Shown here: one piece after another, positions 36,017-46,932 of the stretch | Position numbering within the stretch: position 1 is the stretch's first letter | How the letters are laid out: each line of letters opens with the position of its first letter | Origin: Vigna angularis | Lineage: Eukaryota; Streptophyta; Magnoliopsida; Fabales; Fabaceae | Reading direction: 5' to 3' | DNA length: 64,000 bases | Assembly (NCBI RefSeq): GCF_016808095.1 | Contig: NC_068976.1 | Coordinates: forward strand, 32,544,371 to 32,608,370 | Translations under genes and position numbers: made by a program | Notes under the pieces: generated by a model | The model's database searches: none | Seen by the model: the letters and a program-made list of their open reading frames with translations, nothing else | Told to the model about the DNA's origin: nothing

Positions 36017-37067
36017 TTTATTTTACTGTTATGTTATGTTTTTGGTGATGCGCATGTTGGTTTGTATTATTGGATGTGTAACAGTAGCATAATCATGGTG
36101 TACTGAATGTTTTTGACTTGGATGAGTTATTGGTTGTACTGGGTTTCAGGTTTGGGGTAAGAATTATGATAAAATAGTCAATATGGATAGTTACAAATAC
36201 TATTTTAGATTACTGTGAAGGGAAGTGTAATATTGGAATTGGGCAAATTAAGTCTAGAACCCCATAGGTAAGTTTGTATAACTTAAATAAATTAACTGGG
36301 AATTGCTGAGAGTACTTTGTTGCTAGGATAGAGGAACCTTAAAAACCTGAGTTGGCACATCCGTGATCATAAAGCAGCCTTGGTCTGATCCAGTCAGTTG
36401 TAACTAGTCATATGTGCTAGCGCCGAAGGTGAGACTGATGCGTTCAGACATTTGATTCTTCTCCGATGACCAATTGGGCAAGTTGGGCTAGTATAGATGA
36501 GAAAATTAGAACTGGTTAGGGTCAGAAAACTGAGTAAAGTCATTAGCAACAAGGTAGAATGGAAATTGGGTCCTTAGTTTAATAACATTAGAGTTTTAAT
36601 GAAAAGTTTGGTAGTGATTACTTTAGAATCATGTTAATGTCACTTTAGGAGTGCCTAGACAAGTTTAACTAGGTATGAAATATGAGTTAGGGGCATTAGA
36701 AGTTGGAAGAAAGGTCTAGAAGGGGTAAGGAATGGTTGAGTAGATAATTCTGCAGAAATTTCGTTCTACTGATTATGCAGAGTTGCTATGCGAGTTGTCT
36801 CGCATAGCGAGACCCTGTAGAGGGTGCTCACTGTTTGGGAAATTCGCTGTGCAAGCTGGTGCGTTGTGCGAATTACCAGAGGGTGATGCTCTCTGTTTAT
36901 GGACTCGCCATGGCGAATCCTCTCGCTATGCGACTGGTGGTGGTCTGGGATCACTGCCCATTTAATTCGAAGGGCGAGTGGGGCGCATAGCGAGAGCTTT
37001 GGGGAGGTTGGTCTCTATCTGGGTTCTCGCATAGCGACCTGGCTGCGCTATGCGAGAGGTTTGAAGT

Positions 37068-38036
37068 TGTTGATTGGTACCAGACAGAGTGTAACGCAGC
37101 GGAATAAAGCTTAGAGTAGCAGAAAGCGTGTTCGGTCACCTTTTTAAAATAAATTGGTCTGTTTTTAGAAAATCAATTTTCTTTCAGAAAATTGATCGAA
37201 CAGTTGATATGCGTAAAGGATAAAAAATGTAGGGAATACAAAATCACACGAGTAATTTTTATACTGGTTTGATTCAACAGAATCTACGTCCAGTCGTTAA
37301 TCACTATAAAAAGTGATTAACAGTTCCACTAAAAAGATGTTTCACAGATTACAACAAATAGTGAATGAAACAGATAAATAAACCTTCCTTCGACGAACGA
37401 ACCAGAAGAAGAACACTCTGCCAACTCGAAGAGAACCGCTCCGACTATCGACAAACGAAACGCGAGCTTCTCCTATTCACGAGACCAGGTAGAGCACCTT
37501 GCTAACTCGAAGAGAGCTTGCTCCGACTATCGACACACGAAACGCGAGCCTCTCCTGTTCACGAGACCAAGCAAGGGAACTTGAACTATAGTTTCTGAGG
37601 ACTTCCTCTGACAAACAGTATTCTGCAAGAGCTTCTGTTCAACAACAACCTCTTTTTGAACTTCATAGAAACCCAATATATAGCCAACTGTTCTGAATAT
37701 CTAAGGTTAAGTCCCAACTGCCACGAATAATCGATTATTGTAAGTGATAATCAATTATTCAAGTCCGTTACAGGTTTTTCAAAAATGTGATAATCGATTA
37801 TATGAGGCGATAATCGATTATTCCTGGATGACTGTGTGATAATCGATTATTGTCATTCCATAATCGATTATTGCAGTTAAAAATGCAAGTTTTACAAAGT
37901 TTACAAGACTTTCCTACTATATTTAATTTCTACAAATTGCTTTTAAATAATTCTAATATCTTCTTCAACTAAAACTTCTCGTAGCATCATCAAAACAATT
38001 TTCTTCAAGATTTACCAATACTCCTTATTGGTAACA
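37068..38036 (-). repeat. copia 3' LTR
   Basis: This is the LTR downstream of the coding region. On the plus strand it starts TGTTGATTGGTACC and ends CTTATTGGTAACA. It contains six copies of ATAATCGATTAT-type palindromes between 37725 and 37876 (one mutated to ATAATCAATTAT) and a duplicated TCCGACTATCGACA / ACGCGAGC segment near 37440-37560. Confidence 0.95.
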
Positions 38037-38037
38037 A

Positions 38038-38051
38038 TCTCCCCCTTTTTG
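38038..38051 (-). other. copia polypurine tract
   Basis: Read on the minus strand, AAAAAGGGGGAGAT immediately precedes the 3' LTR. It is the expected plus-strand priming site. Confidence 0.85.
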
Positions 38052-38478
38052 ATGGTGATCAAAAAATTCAATTTTAAAAGCAATTTTGGCTTACCTGCAA
38101 AACATACAAGCTAACAGACAACAACAGAGTTAGCAATACCTGTATTAATTTATACTTCTCCCCTTATATTATTCTTCTCCCCCTTTTTTGATCATAAGCG
38201 AAAAGATTTGATGTAAAATGCTCCCCCTAAATATGATCTCCCCCTCAATTAAACAAAGTATGCATATAATCAAGAGATCATTTTATTTATGAAAAGAAGG
38301 ATTACATTATAAGAAGAAACATAAAAGACAGAATTATAACATAGATGAAATAGCAAGCAAACAACAAAACATGCTAACATAGAACCTATATCTAAAACTC
38401 AGGACTAGGAGATCTTTCTGGAGGTTGAAGGTTGAGATGATTCTCAATGTTAGATAGACGAACATCAAGATCAAGAAA
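38052..38478 (-). other. copia noncoding spacer after the extra ORF
   Basis: Spacer of about 430 bp between the stop of the extra ORF and the polypurine tract. It is AT-rich and carries several CCCCCTT-type pyrimidine blocks (38040, 38160, 38186, 38222) that are extra purine tracts on the coding strand. No frame is supported. Confidence 0.6.
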
Positions 38479-39555
38479 TTAATCAACCATGTACTCATCA
38501 GTAGATTGTTGCCACTCATAAATCTCCTCAAAGTGTGTTCTTTGTGCTAGACTCATATCCTCTAATTGCTTAGATAATCTAGCAAAATGTTCTTCCATGG
38601 AGAGTGAGGAGGATGAGGGCATGGTAGATGGACCAGCAACACTAACTGGTTCTGCCATATGAGTATCGATGTCATCATCTTCATCTTCATCAGGATGGTC
38701 ATCATCTTTGTGAATGAGAACTCTTCCTCTAGTAATGAATCCCATCTGACGAAAGGTAGTATCTCCAATTTCCGAGCCAACAACTGGAATGGCTTGGACA
38801 AGTTCTCCTTCAACATTTACACCTTTGTACTCCAAAATCCTAGAAATAAGAAGAGCATAGGGAAATTGATAAGAACGAGATTTTTTAGCTTTTACCATTG
38901 TGTCAGCAATGAGAGCAGGCCAATCGATGTGTATGTGATTTAGGATCTCATACAGAAGAAGTAGATCCTGCTCAGAGCATTGAGCATGATTAGTTGCTCT
39001 AGGACATAGTATCCAAACAATCGAGTAGTGAATCATCCTTTCTTCAACCTTGAAACCTCCAACAAGCAATTGCCTTCGATTAGTCTGCTGTTCAGGGTGA
39101 CGCAACAAGGATTGGAAAGTCATCAACCTATTGAAATCTTGAAGTCCTAGATGAACTTTTACAGCATCATCCCAGATGGTAAGTTGGGCAACGTTGGTCC
39201 ACACATCATCATCTAAAATTATGCAGACACCCTTTACTTTAGTTGATATAATCCCATCTCGATATCTCAAGTTGAAGTAGAAAACTCTTATGAGATCGGG
39301 ATAAATGCAACCTTTTTGCTCCACCAGATTCGTGAGTCCTTGAACAGCAAAAAGATCTGGAAATTGAAATCCATAGAAACAGAAAAAATCAAGGCGAATA
39401 TACTTTACCTCCATGATTCTTCTTTCTTGCCAAGAATTAACATAGTCCGCATGTTTTCCTTTATCTGAAATGCACCCATCAATGGTTGCAGGACGTGGTT
39501 GAGAGGAAGAGGATGCTCCAACAGCTCTGCGGCGATGTCTTCTTGAATCCGCCAT
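38479..39555 (-). CDS. extra ORF: putative plant transposon protein (PF20167-like) in the env position of copia
   Basis: The 358-residue intact frame starts at the ATG at 39553-39555. It has a basic Ser-rich N-terminus (ADSRRHRRRA), then a block GCIYPDLIRVFYFNLRYRDG, then VKGVCIILDDDVW, then HYSIVWILCPRATNHAQCSE, then LLLYEILNHIHIDWPALIAD and ALLISRILEYKGVNVE. This order is that of the domain named putative plant transposon protein, abundant in legume genomes. The C-terminus has an acidic run (HPDEDEDDD), a Ser/Pro linker and a predicted coiled coil (EEHFARLSKQLEDMSLAQRT). There is no transmembrane segment or signal peptide, so it is not an envelope-like protein. Its biochemical role is unknown. 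It is on the coding strand, 408 bp downstream of pol, inside both LTRs, and has no stop codons, which suggests recent constraint or recent capture. Confidence 0.8.
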   Translation of the reverse strand: MADSRRHRRRAVGASSSSQPRPATIDGCISDKGKHADYVNSWQERRIMEVKYIRLDFFCFYGFQFPDLFAVQGLTNLVEQKGCIYPDLIRVFYFNLRYRDGIISTKVKGVCIILDDDVWTNVAQLTIWDDAVKVHLGLQDFNRLMTFQSLLRHPEQQTNRRQLLVGGFKVEERMIHYSIVWILCPRATNHAQCSEQDLLLLYEILNHIHIDWPALIADTMVKAKKSRSYQFPYALLISRILEYKGVNVEGELVQAIPVVGSEIGDTTFRQMGFITRGRVLIHKDDDHPDEDEDDDIDTHMAEPVSVAGPSTMPSSSSLSMEEHFARLSKQLEDMSLAQRTHFEEIYEWQQSTDEYMVD

Positions 39556-39656
39556 GGAGAAAGTTTGAGGTAGTGAGATTTTGAGAAAGTGAATAAAAAT
39601 GGAGAGGTTTTGAGCTCAAGATTTGATTTCAGCAGTTTTTGGGTGCAAGAAGTGTC

Positions 39657-39916
39657 TAATAATCGATTATAGAAGGCTATTTATAAGAAGAATGGAAAAA
39701 CTAGCCGTTTATGGCCGTTTATAGCCCTTATGGGATGCTCCAACGGCTTTATTTTTGAAACTGTCAGTGTGATAATCGATTATGGCTCAAGAATCACTGC
39801 ACAGAAATTGCATGATAATCGATTATGCCTGATGATAATCGATTATTCGTTCAAAATTTCCCAAATTTGAGTTTTAAGTTTGAATAATCGATTATTGCCT
39901 TGTGATAATCGATTAT
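39657..39916. repeat. cluster of ATAATCGATTAT palindromes
   Basis: Six exact copies of the 12-bp palindrome lie in 260 bp, between the pol stop and the start of the extra ORF (near 39658, 39771, 39814, 39834, 39884 and 39904). The same motif recurs six times in each LTR. The spacing is irregular, so this is not a simple tandem array. They could be protein-binding sites for a promoter driving the extra ORF. Confidence 0.9.
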
Positions 39917-39963
39917 GAAGCGTTAATTTTAAGAAAATGTGAAAATTTTCATAAGCATTGATC

Positions 39964-41726
39964 CTAAGACATGTCTAATACTCCTAACTCTCTTCTAAGC
40001 TCAAAAAATCTATCCTTAGGTAGCGCCTTGGTGAAAATATCAGCTAATTGATGTAAGGTATCAACATATTCAATTTGACAATCCCCCTTTTGAATATGGT
40101 CTCTCAAGAAATGATGTCTAATCTCAATGTGTTTAGTCCTTGATTGCATTATGGGATTCTTAGTTAAATTTATAGCACTAGTATTATCACATTTTAAAGG
40201 AATATTATCAAGGAAGATATCAAAGTCTTCCAGTTGCTGTTTCATCCACAAAATTTGGGCACAACAATTTCCAGCAACAATATATTCAGCTTCAGTGGTA
40301 GATAAGGCTACACACGCTTGTTTCTTTGAATTCCAGGATACCAAAGAACAGCCCAGAAAATGACAAGTACCACTAGTACTTTTCCTATCAATTTTACAAC
40401 CACCATAGTCTGCATCAGAATAACCTATTAAACTAAGTGAAGCATCAGATGGATACAAAAGTCCAAAAGAAGTGGTTCCCTTAAGGTATTTTAAGATTCT
40501 CTTGACAGCAGTCAAATGAGATTCTTTAGGATTTGCTTGGTACCTAGCACACACACATACACTTTGCATAATATCTGGTCTACTAGCAGTTAAGTACAGT
40601 AAAGATCCTATCATGCCTCTAAACATAGTTTCATTTACTCCTTTTCTAGATTCATCCTTATCTAAATAGCATGAAGTACCCATAGGTGTACTAGCTTCTT
40701 TGCACGTATCCATACCAAATTTCTTAAGAATTTCTCTACAATATTTTGTTTGGGAAATAAGAGTACCTCCATTCATCTGTTTTATCTGTAGTCCTAAAAA
40801 GAAATTCAGCTCACCCATCATAGACATCTCAAACTCACCTTGCATTATTTTTGCAAATTCTTCACATAAGGAGTCATCAGTTGACCCAAAGATAATATCA
40901 TCTACATAAACTTGTACAATCAAGATGTGTTTTCCTACTTTCTTTATAAATAAGGTTGAATCAACCTTACCTCTAGAAAAATCATTATCAAGTAAGAAGG
41001 TACTAAGTCTTTCATACCAAGACCTAGGTGCCTGTTTAAGACCATACAAGGCCTTTTTCAACTTATAAACATGATCAGGAATTTTGAAATCCTCAAAACC
41101 AGGAGGTTGACTAACATATACCTCTTCTTTTAGGAAACCATTTAAAAACGCACTTTTCACATCCATTTGATACAATTTAAATTTTATCAAAGATGCATAT
41201 GCAAGCAACAATCTAATTGCTTCTAACCTGGCCACTGATGCATATGTTTCATCATAGTCTATACCTTCCTCTTGACAGTAGCCCTTTGCAACTAGCCTTG
41301 CTTTGTTCTTTGTGATGTTTCCATCCTCATCAAGCTTGTTCCTGAATACCCATTTGGTTCCTATGACTTGATAATTATCTTGCTTTGGAATAAGTTCCCA
41401 GACTTCATTCCTTTCAAATTGGTTTAGCTCTTCTTGCATAGCAACGCACCACTTATCATCTTGAAGAGCTTCCTTTATATTCTTGGGTTCTATCCGAGAC
41501 ACAAAAGCTACAGTTAGACAAAAATTATTAAGATTATGTCTAGTAGTTACTCCTTTTGAAATGTCTCCAATGATGTTGTCCAAGGAGAGTCCTCTTGGTT
41601 GTTGATAGCTTTTAGAATCAACAGCTTGAGGTGTTTCTTGAAGTTCTGGAGGATAGTTCTCATTTAGATACATCTCTTCAAGAGCTTCCCTCAAATAATC
41701 CTCATCACCTGCAATAGGTTTTTTTT
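39964..41726 (-). CDS. copia pol, part 2: reverse transcriptase and RNase H
   Basis: The open frame encodes about 585 residues from the A8 run at 41719-41726 to the stop at 39964-39966. Reverse transcriptase blocks are present in order: [62 protein letters not shown], the catalytic [19 protein letters not shown], then [15 protein letters not shown]. RNase H follows with [25 protein letters not shown] and [12 protein letters not shown], and the C-terminus is VLDMS. All catalytic Asp/Glu residues that can be placed are intact. It is in a different frame from the protease/integrase part because of the homopolymer A8, so in the sequence as given the polyprotein is split. Confidence 0.93.
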
Positions 41727-43039
41727 GACTCAAGAGGGTTTTCCTCAAGGTCCACAATCTCATCAAAGACAACATGCATTGATTCTTCAATTATCAAAGT
41801 TCTTCTATTAAATACTCTATATGCTTTACTGGTCAAAGAATATCCTAGGAAAATTGCTTCATCAGATTTTGCATCAAATTTACCTAGATTATCTTTTCCA
41901 TTATTCAAGACAAAGCATTTGCACCCAAATATTTTCAAGTGAGATACATTTGGTTTTCTACCATTCAACAGTTCATATGGAGTTAATTTCATAATTGACC
42001 TAATAAGCATCCTGTTTAACACATAACAAGCAGTACTAACTACATCAGCCCAAAAATATTTTGGCACATTAGATTCATTCATAAGGGTTCTAGCTAATTC
42101 TTCTAATGATCTATTTTTCCTTTCAACAACACCATTTTGTTGGGGAGTTCTAGGTGCAGAAAAGTTATGTGCTATGCCATATTCTTCACAAAATTTTTCA
42201 AAAGATTCATTTTCAAATTCTCCACCATGATCACTTCTCAATGTTTTGATTTTCAAGTCTTTTTCATTTTGAATACGTTTTGCAAAAGATTTAAAGGCTT
42301 TGAAAGCTTCCCTTTTCAAATTTAAAAAGAAGGTCCAAGTGAATCTTGTGTAATCATCAACAATTACAAGAGCATAGTAATTTCCACCAAAACTTTTAAT
42401 TCTAGATGGACCAAATAAGTCCATATGCAAAAGTTCTAAAGGTTTTGATGTTGAAATCATGCTTTTGGATGAAAATGAAGATTTGGTTTGTTTACCTTTT
42501 TGATATGCAGTGCATAATTTGTCTTTCTCAAATTTCAGTTTAGGCAAACCAATCACAAGATCTTTTAAAATCAATTTATTCAAATGTTGCATATGAATAT
42601 ATGCAGCTCTTTTATGCCATAGCCAAGGATTTTCTTCTTTAGCAACTAAGCATGTTATACTATGATTAGATGCACTTCCAATATCAATCAAATAAATATT
42701 GTTATGCCTAACACCTTGCAAAGCAATATCAGCAGAATCTTTAAAGTAAACAGTGCATTTATCACTTTCAAAAGTTACCTTGAGACCTTTGTCGCATAAT
42801 TGACTTTTGCTTAAGAGGTTATGCTTGAGGCCTTCAACATATAGCACATCTCTTATAGTCAATGTATTTCCTCCTCCAATGTCTCCGGTACCCATGATTC
42901 TACCTTTGTTGTTATCCCCATAAGTCACAAATCCTTGCTTTTTCTTCTCAAAAGAGATGAATCTTTTCTTGTCACCGGTCATGTGTCTTGAACATCCACT
43001 GTCAAGATACCACAATGACTTCTTTGACTTAGTAGATTC
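41705..43039 (-). CDS. copia pol, part 1: protease and integrase
   Basis: The frame opens after a TAG at 43040-43042 and overlaps the end of gag by 11 nt in the +1 frame. It therefore has no start codon of its own and would need frameshifting. The aspartic protease motif [10 protein letters not shown] is near the start. The GAG-pre-integrase zinc finger is damaged: the usual LGH is AAY in [10 protein letters not shown], and the second Cys of the CC pair is Tyr in CTAYQKGKQ. The integrase core keeps its DDE triad: Asp in HMDLFGP, Asp in RSDHGGEF and Glu in GVVERKNR. The frame terminates at 41705, just beyond the A8 run (41719-41726). The sequence continues in the next frame with no loss of homology, indicating a one-base indel there. 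Confidence 0.9.
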   Translation of the reverse strand, partial: ESTKSKKSLWYLDSGCSRHMTGDKKRFISFEKKKQGFVTYGDNNKGRIMGTGDIGGGNTLTIRDVLYVEGLKHNLLSKSQLCDKGLKVTFESDKCTVYFKDSADIALQGVRHNNIYLIDIGSASNHSITCLVAKEENPWLWHKRAAYIHMQHLNKLILKDLVIGLPKLKFEKDKLCTAYQKGKQTKSSFSSKSMISTSKPLELLHMDLFGPSRIKSFGGNYYALVIVDDYTRFTWTFFLNLKREAFKAFKSFAKRIQNEKDLKIKTLRSDHGGEFENESFEKFCEEYGIAHNFSAPRTPQQNGVVERKNRSLEELARTLMNESNVPKYFWADVVSTACYVLNRMLIRSIMKLTPYELLNGRKPNVSHLKIFGCKCFVLNNGKDNLGKFDAKSDEAIFLGYSLTSKAYRVFNRRTLIIEESMHVVFDEIVDLEENPLESKKTYCR

Positions 43040-44162
43040 CTACAAAACAAATTAGCAAGAGTTTTAGGTCCCCAATTTGGCTTCCAATATTTTCTGAGTC
43101 AGCCATTAGACAAATATTGGCTTCTTCATCTGAATCACTTGAGCTTGTTGAGCTAAATGCATTGTCTTCCCAAGCTATGTAAGCTTTCTTCTTCTTTGGG
43201 AATTTCCTTTCTTTCTTTTCTTCACTTTTCTTGTTCTTTGGACATTCAGTTTTCATGTGCCCTCTTTCTCCACATCCATAGCATTTAACACTTGAAGGAG
43301 ATTCTTGATTTTCTCTCCTTTCTTTACGAAATTTGTCCTTTCCTTTTGCCTTCATAAACTTGGCAAATTTCTTTATCATGAGGCTCATGTTCTCTTCATC
43401 ATCAGAATCATCATCTTCAATCCTTTTAGAGTTCTTTCTTTTGGAGATCTCGGACTTGAAGGCTAATGTCTTTCTTTTGCCTTGATCTTCTTCAGCCGTC
43501 AATCTTCTCAACTCAAGCTCATGCTCACGGAGTTTCCCAAACAAAATTGGCATCGACATTTGAGTGAGATTTTGAGACTCAGAGATGGCAGTCACCTTTG
43601 GTTGCCACGACCTGTCCAATGATTTCAAAATTTTTACATTCAATTCATTAGTATCAAAAGTCTTACCCAACCCTGTCAAGTGGTTCACTATGTGAGTGAA
43701 ACGTTTTTGGACATCAGAAATTGTTTCTCCAGGTTGCATTCTGAACATCTCATACTCCTGAATGAGAGTGTTCTTCCTTGCACGTTTCACGTCCTCTATT
43801 CCTTCATGTGTGACTCTAAGAACTTCCCACATTTCCTGTGCTGTCTTACATATTGAAATTCTATAAAATTCATCAAGCACAACAGTAGATGAAATAATAT
43901 TACGAGCTTTAATATCAAACTGGACTCGTCTATTTTCTTCATTAGTCCACTCAAAAAATGATTTTTCTACTTCTACACCTTCAACTCTGTTTTTAGGAAT
44001 ATAAGGACCATTTTGTACAGCTTCCCAGATGCCTCTGTCAACAGACCCCATAAAAATTTCCATTATGACTTTCCAGAACGCATAGTTATCACCAGTAAAA
44101 AGTGGTGGTCTGTTAATAGAAGCACCCTCGGCATATACTAGGTGTTGGTTGTGACCGACCAT
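43029..44162 (-). CDS. copia gag
   Basis: The frame encodes 377 residues starting 46 bp inside the 5' LTR (ATG at 44160-44162). The N-terminus carries the Sirevirus-type block NRPPLFTGDNYAFWK and the UBN2-type region (VDRGIWEAV, then RFTHIVNHL). A single CCHC knuckle CYGCGERGHMKTEC is followed by Lys-rich sequence and an acidic Ser/Asp stretch. The frame then ends about 35 residues later, close to protease. In related Sireviruses as I know them, gag continues with a long coiled-coil region before protease, so an internal deletion near 43080 is likely. Confidence 0.9.
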   Translation of the reverse strand: MVGHNQHLVYAEGASINRPPLFTGDNYAFWKVIMEIFMGSVDRGIWEAVQNGPYIPKNRVEGVEVEKSFFEWTNEENRRVQFDIKARNIISSTVVLDEFYRISICKTAQEMWEVLRVTHEGIEDVKRARKNTLIQEYEMFRMQPGETISDVQKRFTHIVNHLTGLGKTFDTNELNVKILKSLDRSWQPKVTAISESQNLTQMSMPILFGKLREHELELRRLTAEEDQGKRKTLAFKSEISKRKNSKRIEDDDSDDEENMSLMIKKFAKFMKAKGKDKFRKERRENQESPSSVKCYGCGERGHMKTECPKNKKSEEKKERKFPKKKKAYIAWEDNAFSSTSSSDSDEEANICLMADSENIGSQIGDLKLLLICFVGIY

Positions 44163-44193
44163 TTTCGCAAATTTTCAAAAACTATCAAAGCAA

Positions 44194-44205
44194 GCTCTGA
44201 TACCA
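44194..44205 (-). other. copia primer-binding site
   Basis: TGGTATCAGAGC on the minus strand lies two bases inside the 5' LTR. It is complementary to the 3' end of initiator tRNA-Met, the standard copia primer site. Confidence 0.95.
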
Positions 44206-44207
44206 AT

Positions 44208-45177
44208 TGTTGATTGGTACCAGACAGAGTGTAACGCAGCGGAATAAAGCTTAGAGTAGCAGAAAGCGTGTTCGGTCACTTTTTTAAAATAAATTGGTCT
44301 GTTTTTAGAAAATCAATTTTCTTTCAGAAAATTTATCGAACAGTTTTTATGCGTAAAAGATAAAAAAATGTAGGGAATAGAAAATCACACAAGTAATTTT
44401 TATACTGGTTCGATTCAACAGAATCTACGTCCAGTCGTTAATCACTATAAAAAGTGATTAACATTTCCACTAAAAAGATGTTTCACAGATTACAACAAAT
44501 AGTGAATAAAACAGATAAATAAACCTTCCTTCGACGAACGAACCGGAAGAAGAACACTCTACCAACTCGAAGAGAACCGCTCCGACTATCGACAAACGAA
44601 ACACGAGCTTCTCCTATTCACGAGACCAGGCAGAGCACCTTGCTAACTCGAAAAGAGCTTGCTCCGACTATCGACACACGAAACGCGAGCCTCTCCTGTT
44701 CACGAGACCAAGCAAGGGAACTTGAACTATAGCTTCTGAGAACTTCCTCTGACAAACAGTATTCTGCAAGAGCTTCTGTTCAACAACAACCTCTTTTTGA
44801 ACTTCACAGAAACCCAATATATAGCCAGCTGTTCTGAATATCTAAGGTTAAGTCCCAACTGCCACGAATAATCGATTATTGTAAGTGATAATCGATTATT
44901 CTAGTCCGTTACAGGTGTTTCAAAAATGTGATAATCGATTATATGAGGTGATAATCGATTATTCCTGGATGACTTTGTGATAATCGATTATTGCCATTCC
45001 ATAATCGATTATTGTAGTTAAAAATGCAAGTTTTACAAAGTTTACAAGACTTTCCTACTATATTTAATTTCTACAAATTGCTTTTAAATAATTCTAATAT
45101 CTTCTTCAACTAAAACTTCTTGCAGCATCATCAAAACAATTTTCTTCAAGATTTACCAATACTCCTTATTGGTAACA
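44208..45177 (-). repeat. copia 5' LTR
   Basis: This is the direct-repeat partner of 37068-38036, about 97% identical by eye. In element orientation it starts TGTTACCAATAAGG and ends TACCAATCAACA. It contains six ATAATCGATTAT palindromes (44868-45015), all intact here. Confidence 0.95.
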
Positions 45178-46226
45178 GAAGTCTGATGTATGCTACGACT
45201 TAATTCGCTATGCGAATTAAGGTGTGCGTTGTGCGAGATCCTCTTGTCTCGCCTTGCGAATAGGATGCGCTGTGTGACTCCTGTTGGGACAAGTCTCTTC
45301 TTTTGATATCTTTGATTGGATCAATTGCGTGGAATGCATAGTATGATGTGATTTATGTGGGAAGTATGTGAATGTATGAGATATGTTGGATTCACTGTGA
45401 TAATATGATGGTATCTGGTTATACATGTCTTGGGTTAAGTTTCAAAGTGACAGTATGGTTCATGGACGTAATTCCATGATCCTCAAGGAGAGGATACATG
45501 GTGGTGCCCTGGTGGTGTGTAGAATGATTGCATGGTAACTCAGTTTTGGGGGTTTTCCTGAAACTACAATGATCAATCATTCTCAAGTAGAGAGGATTGA
45601 ATCATGTGGTGAGTAGTAGCAGGAGGTCCTAGTCTTGGAGGCTTCCAGTATGCTCTAGGGCGCGGAACGGACTAACCTCGTGAGTGTGGTAGGGTGGAAC
45701 CCATTGGCAACGGCTTTGCAAAGCAGTAGAGGCCACCACGAGTGCATAACCCGCCATAGCTCAGTAATCATTATAGTCCGGACGAGTCGGTTTATAAAGT
45801 AACAAGTCTTGTGATGTCATTTTACCATGTTTGAGTGACTTCTGCATGTAGTGTGAGGTTGAATAACATGTTTTTTATATCTAGCTCACCCTTGCTTGTT
45901 TGCTTGCTTGTGTATGTTTCTTTTGCGATAATCATCCACTTGGGTGGGAGCAGATGGCGAGAATGTTCTTTTGGAGACGGCCTTGGAAGTGGAGGACAAT
46001 GTTGTTGCCTAGTCTCCTTAGGATGTTATCGATTATTGTCTGTAGTTTGAAATACTGTTTCCTTTTAAGTTTACAGTTTAAATCTTTTTGGAGTTGAAAT
46101 TTAATTTCTGAAGTTACTTTGAGGATAATTGTAATCCTTAATTACTCTTGACTGCTTTCTTATATTATGCATGATGACGTCTTTATTATATATGCTTTTC
46201 TATATATTTTGAGACATCATAAAACA

Positions 46227-46932
46227 CATTTTTTTTATAATAGTATGTGACCGAAAATTATATTTAACCTTTATTTTTATTAAATATTTTAAAAAATATA
46301 TGTATGATATTTTTGTAATGATTGATAATATAAAAAAATTATACTAGCATTATTTTGAATTAAATTTAATGTTGTATTATAGTTTTACCTTCCTGGATGC
46401 ATATGACAATTATCTTTTAGCGTGGTTTATATGCACTTTCCAAATAGAGGATAAAAAATCGGAAGGATAAAAAAATGTATTTTAATATTACAAATGTTTA
46501 CGATAAACTTTTTAAAATTATATTTTTGGTACAAGTTTTTGTTATTGAATAAACTCATTCGACTTTTACTAAAATTAATTTGTAAGATTTTTTATATTCT
46601 TAATTCGTTCCAGAAAATTATTATAAAATCTTAAGATTTTTTATTCTTATACATTAGCAAGCAGACATAAATTATAATACGATATTAATATTTATTCATG
46701 ATAAATTTAACGAGAATATATTTTTTAACATCTTTTTCTCAATTTATCTATTTATCTTTTTTTATGTCACACTTTCGTGATGGTTGATTATCAAAAGAAC
46801 CTTAACCCTTTTTATAAATCAACGTCCCTCGTCTTTATTCTATCTTTATTTTATTTTTATTATAACTTTTTATATAATTAATAGGTCTTTATATCTTATT
46901 AAGTCATATAATATTTTTAATGAGTCACTTAA
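46227..46932. other. AT-rich intergenic DNA
   Basis: About 700 bp between the gypsy LTR and the MULE. No gene or repeat was recognised. Confidence 0.5.

Larger units (their letters stand above)
37068..45177 (-). mobile_element. complete Sirevirus-like Ty1/copia retrotransposon
   Basis: The element is 8110 bp with two LTRs (37068-38036 and 44208-45177), exact TSD GAAGT (37063-37067 and 45178-45182), a tRNA-Met type primer site and a polypurine tract. In transcription order it carries gag, protease/integrase, reverse transcriptase/RNase H and an extra ORF before the 3' LTR. The LTRs differ at roughly 28 of 970 positions by my count, so the insertion is fairly young. Defects: a frameshift in an A8 run inside pol, loss of residues in the integrase zinc finger, and a gag shorter than usual for Sireviruses. 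It sits in a gypsy LTR, and the matching LTR at 53680-56474 shows the empty site near 54780-54798. Confidence 0.95.
35063..46221 (+). mobile_element. gypsy solo LTR split by a MITE and a copia element
   Basis: The LTR begins TGTAAGGGCCTG at 35063 and ends TTTTGAGACATCATA at 46221. TSD AAACA is exact at 35058-35062 and 46222-46226. Its own sequence is about 2.7 kb once the MITE (35639-36016) and the copia element (37068-45177) are removed, and it aligns along its length with the inverted solo LTR at 53680-56474. The terminal CA has become TA, and GGGATGTCACA has become GAGACATCATA. All of these are transitions, as expected of methylated old LTR DNA. No gypsy coding sequence is attached. Confidence 0.88.

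Noticed and set aside
38479..39555. Possibility that the extra copia ORF is an envelope-like protein
   Set aside because: It has no signal peptide or transmembrane segment, and its block order matches the putative plant transposon protein domain instead.
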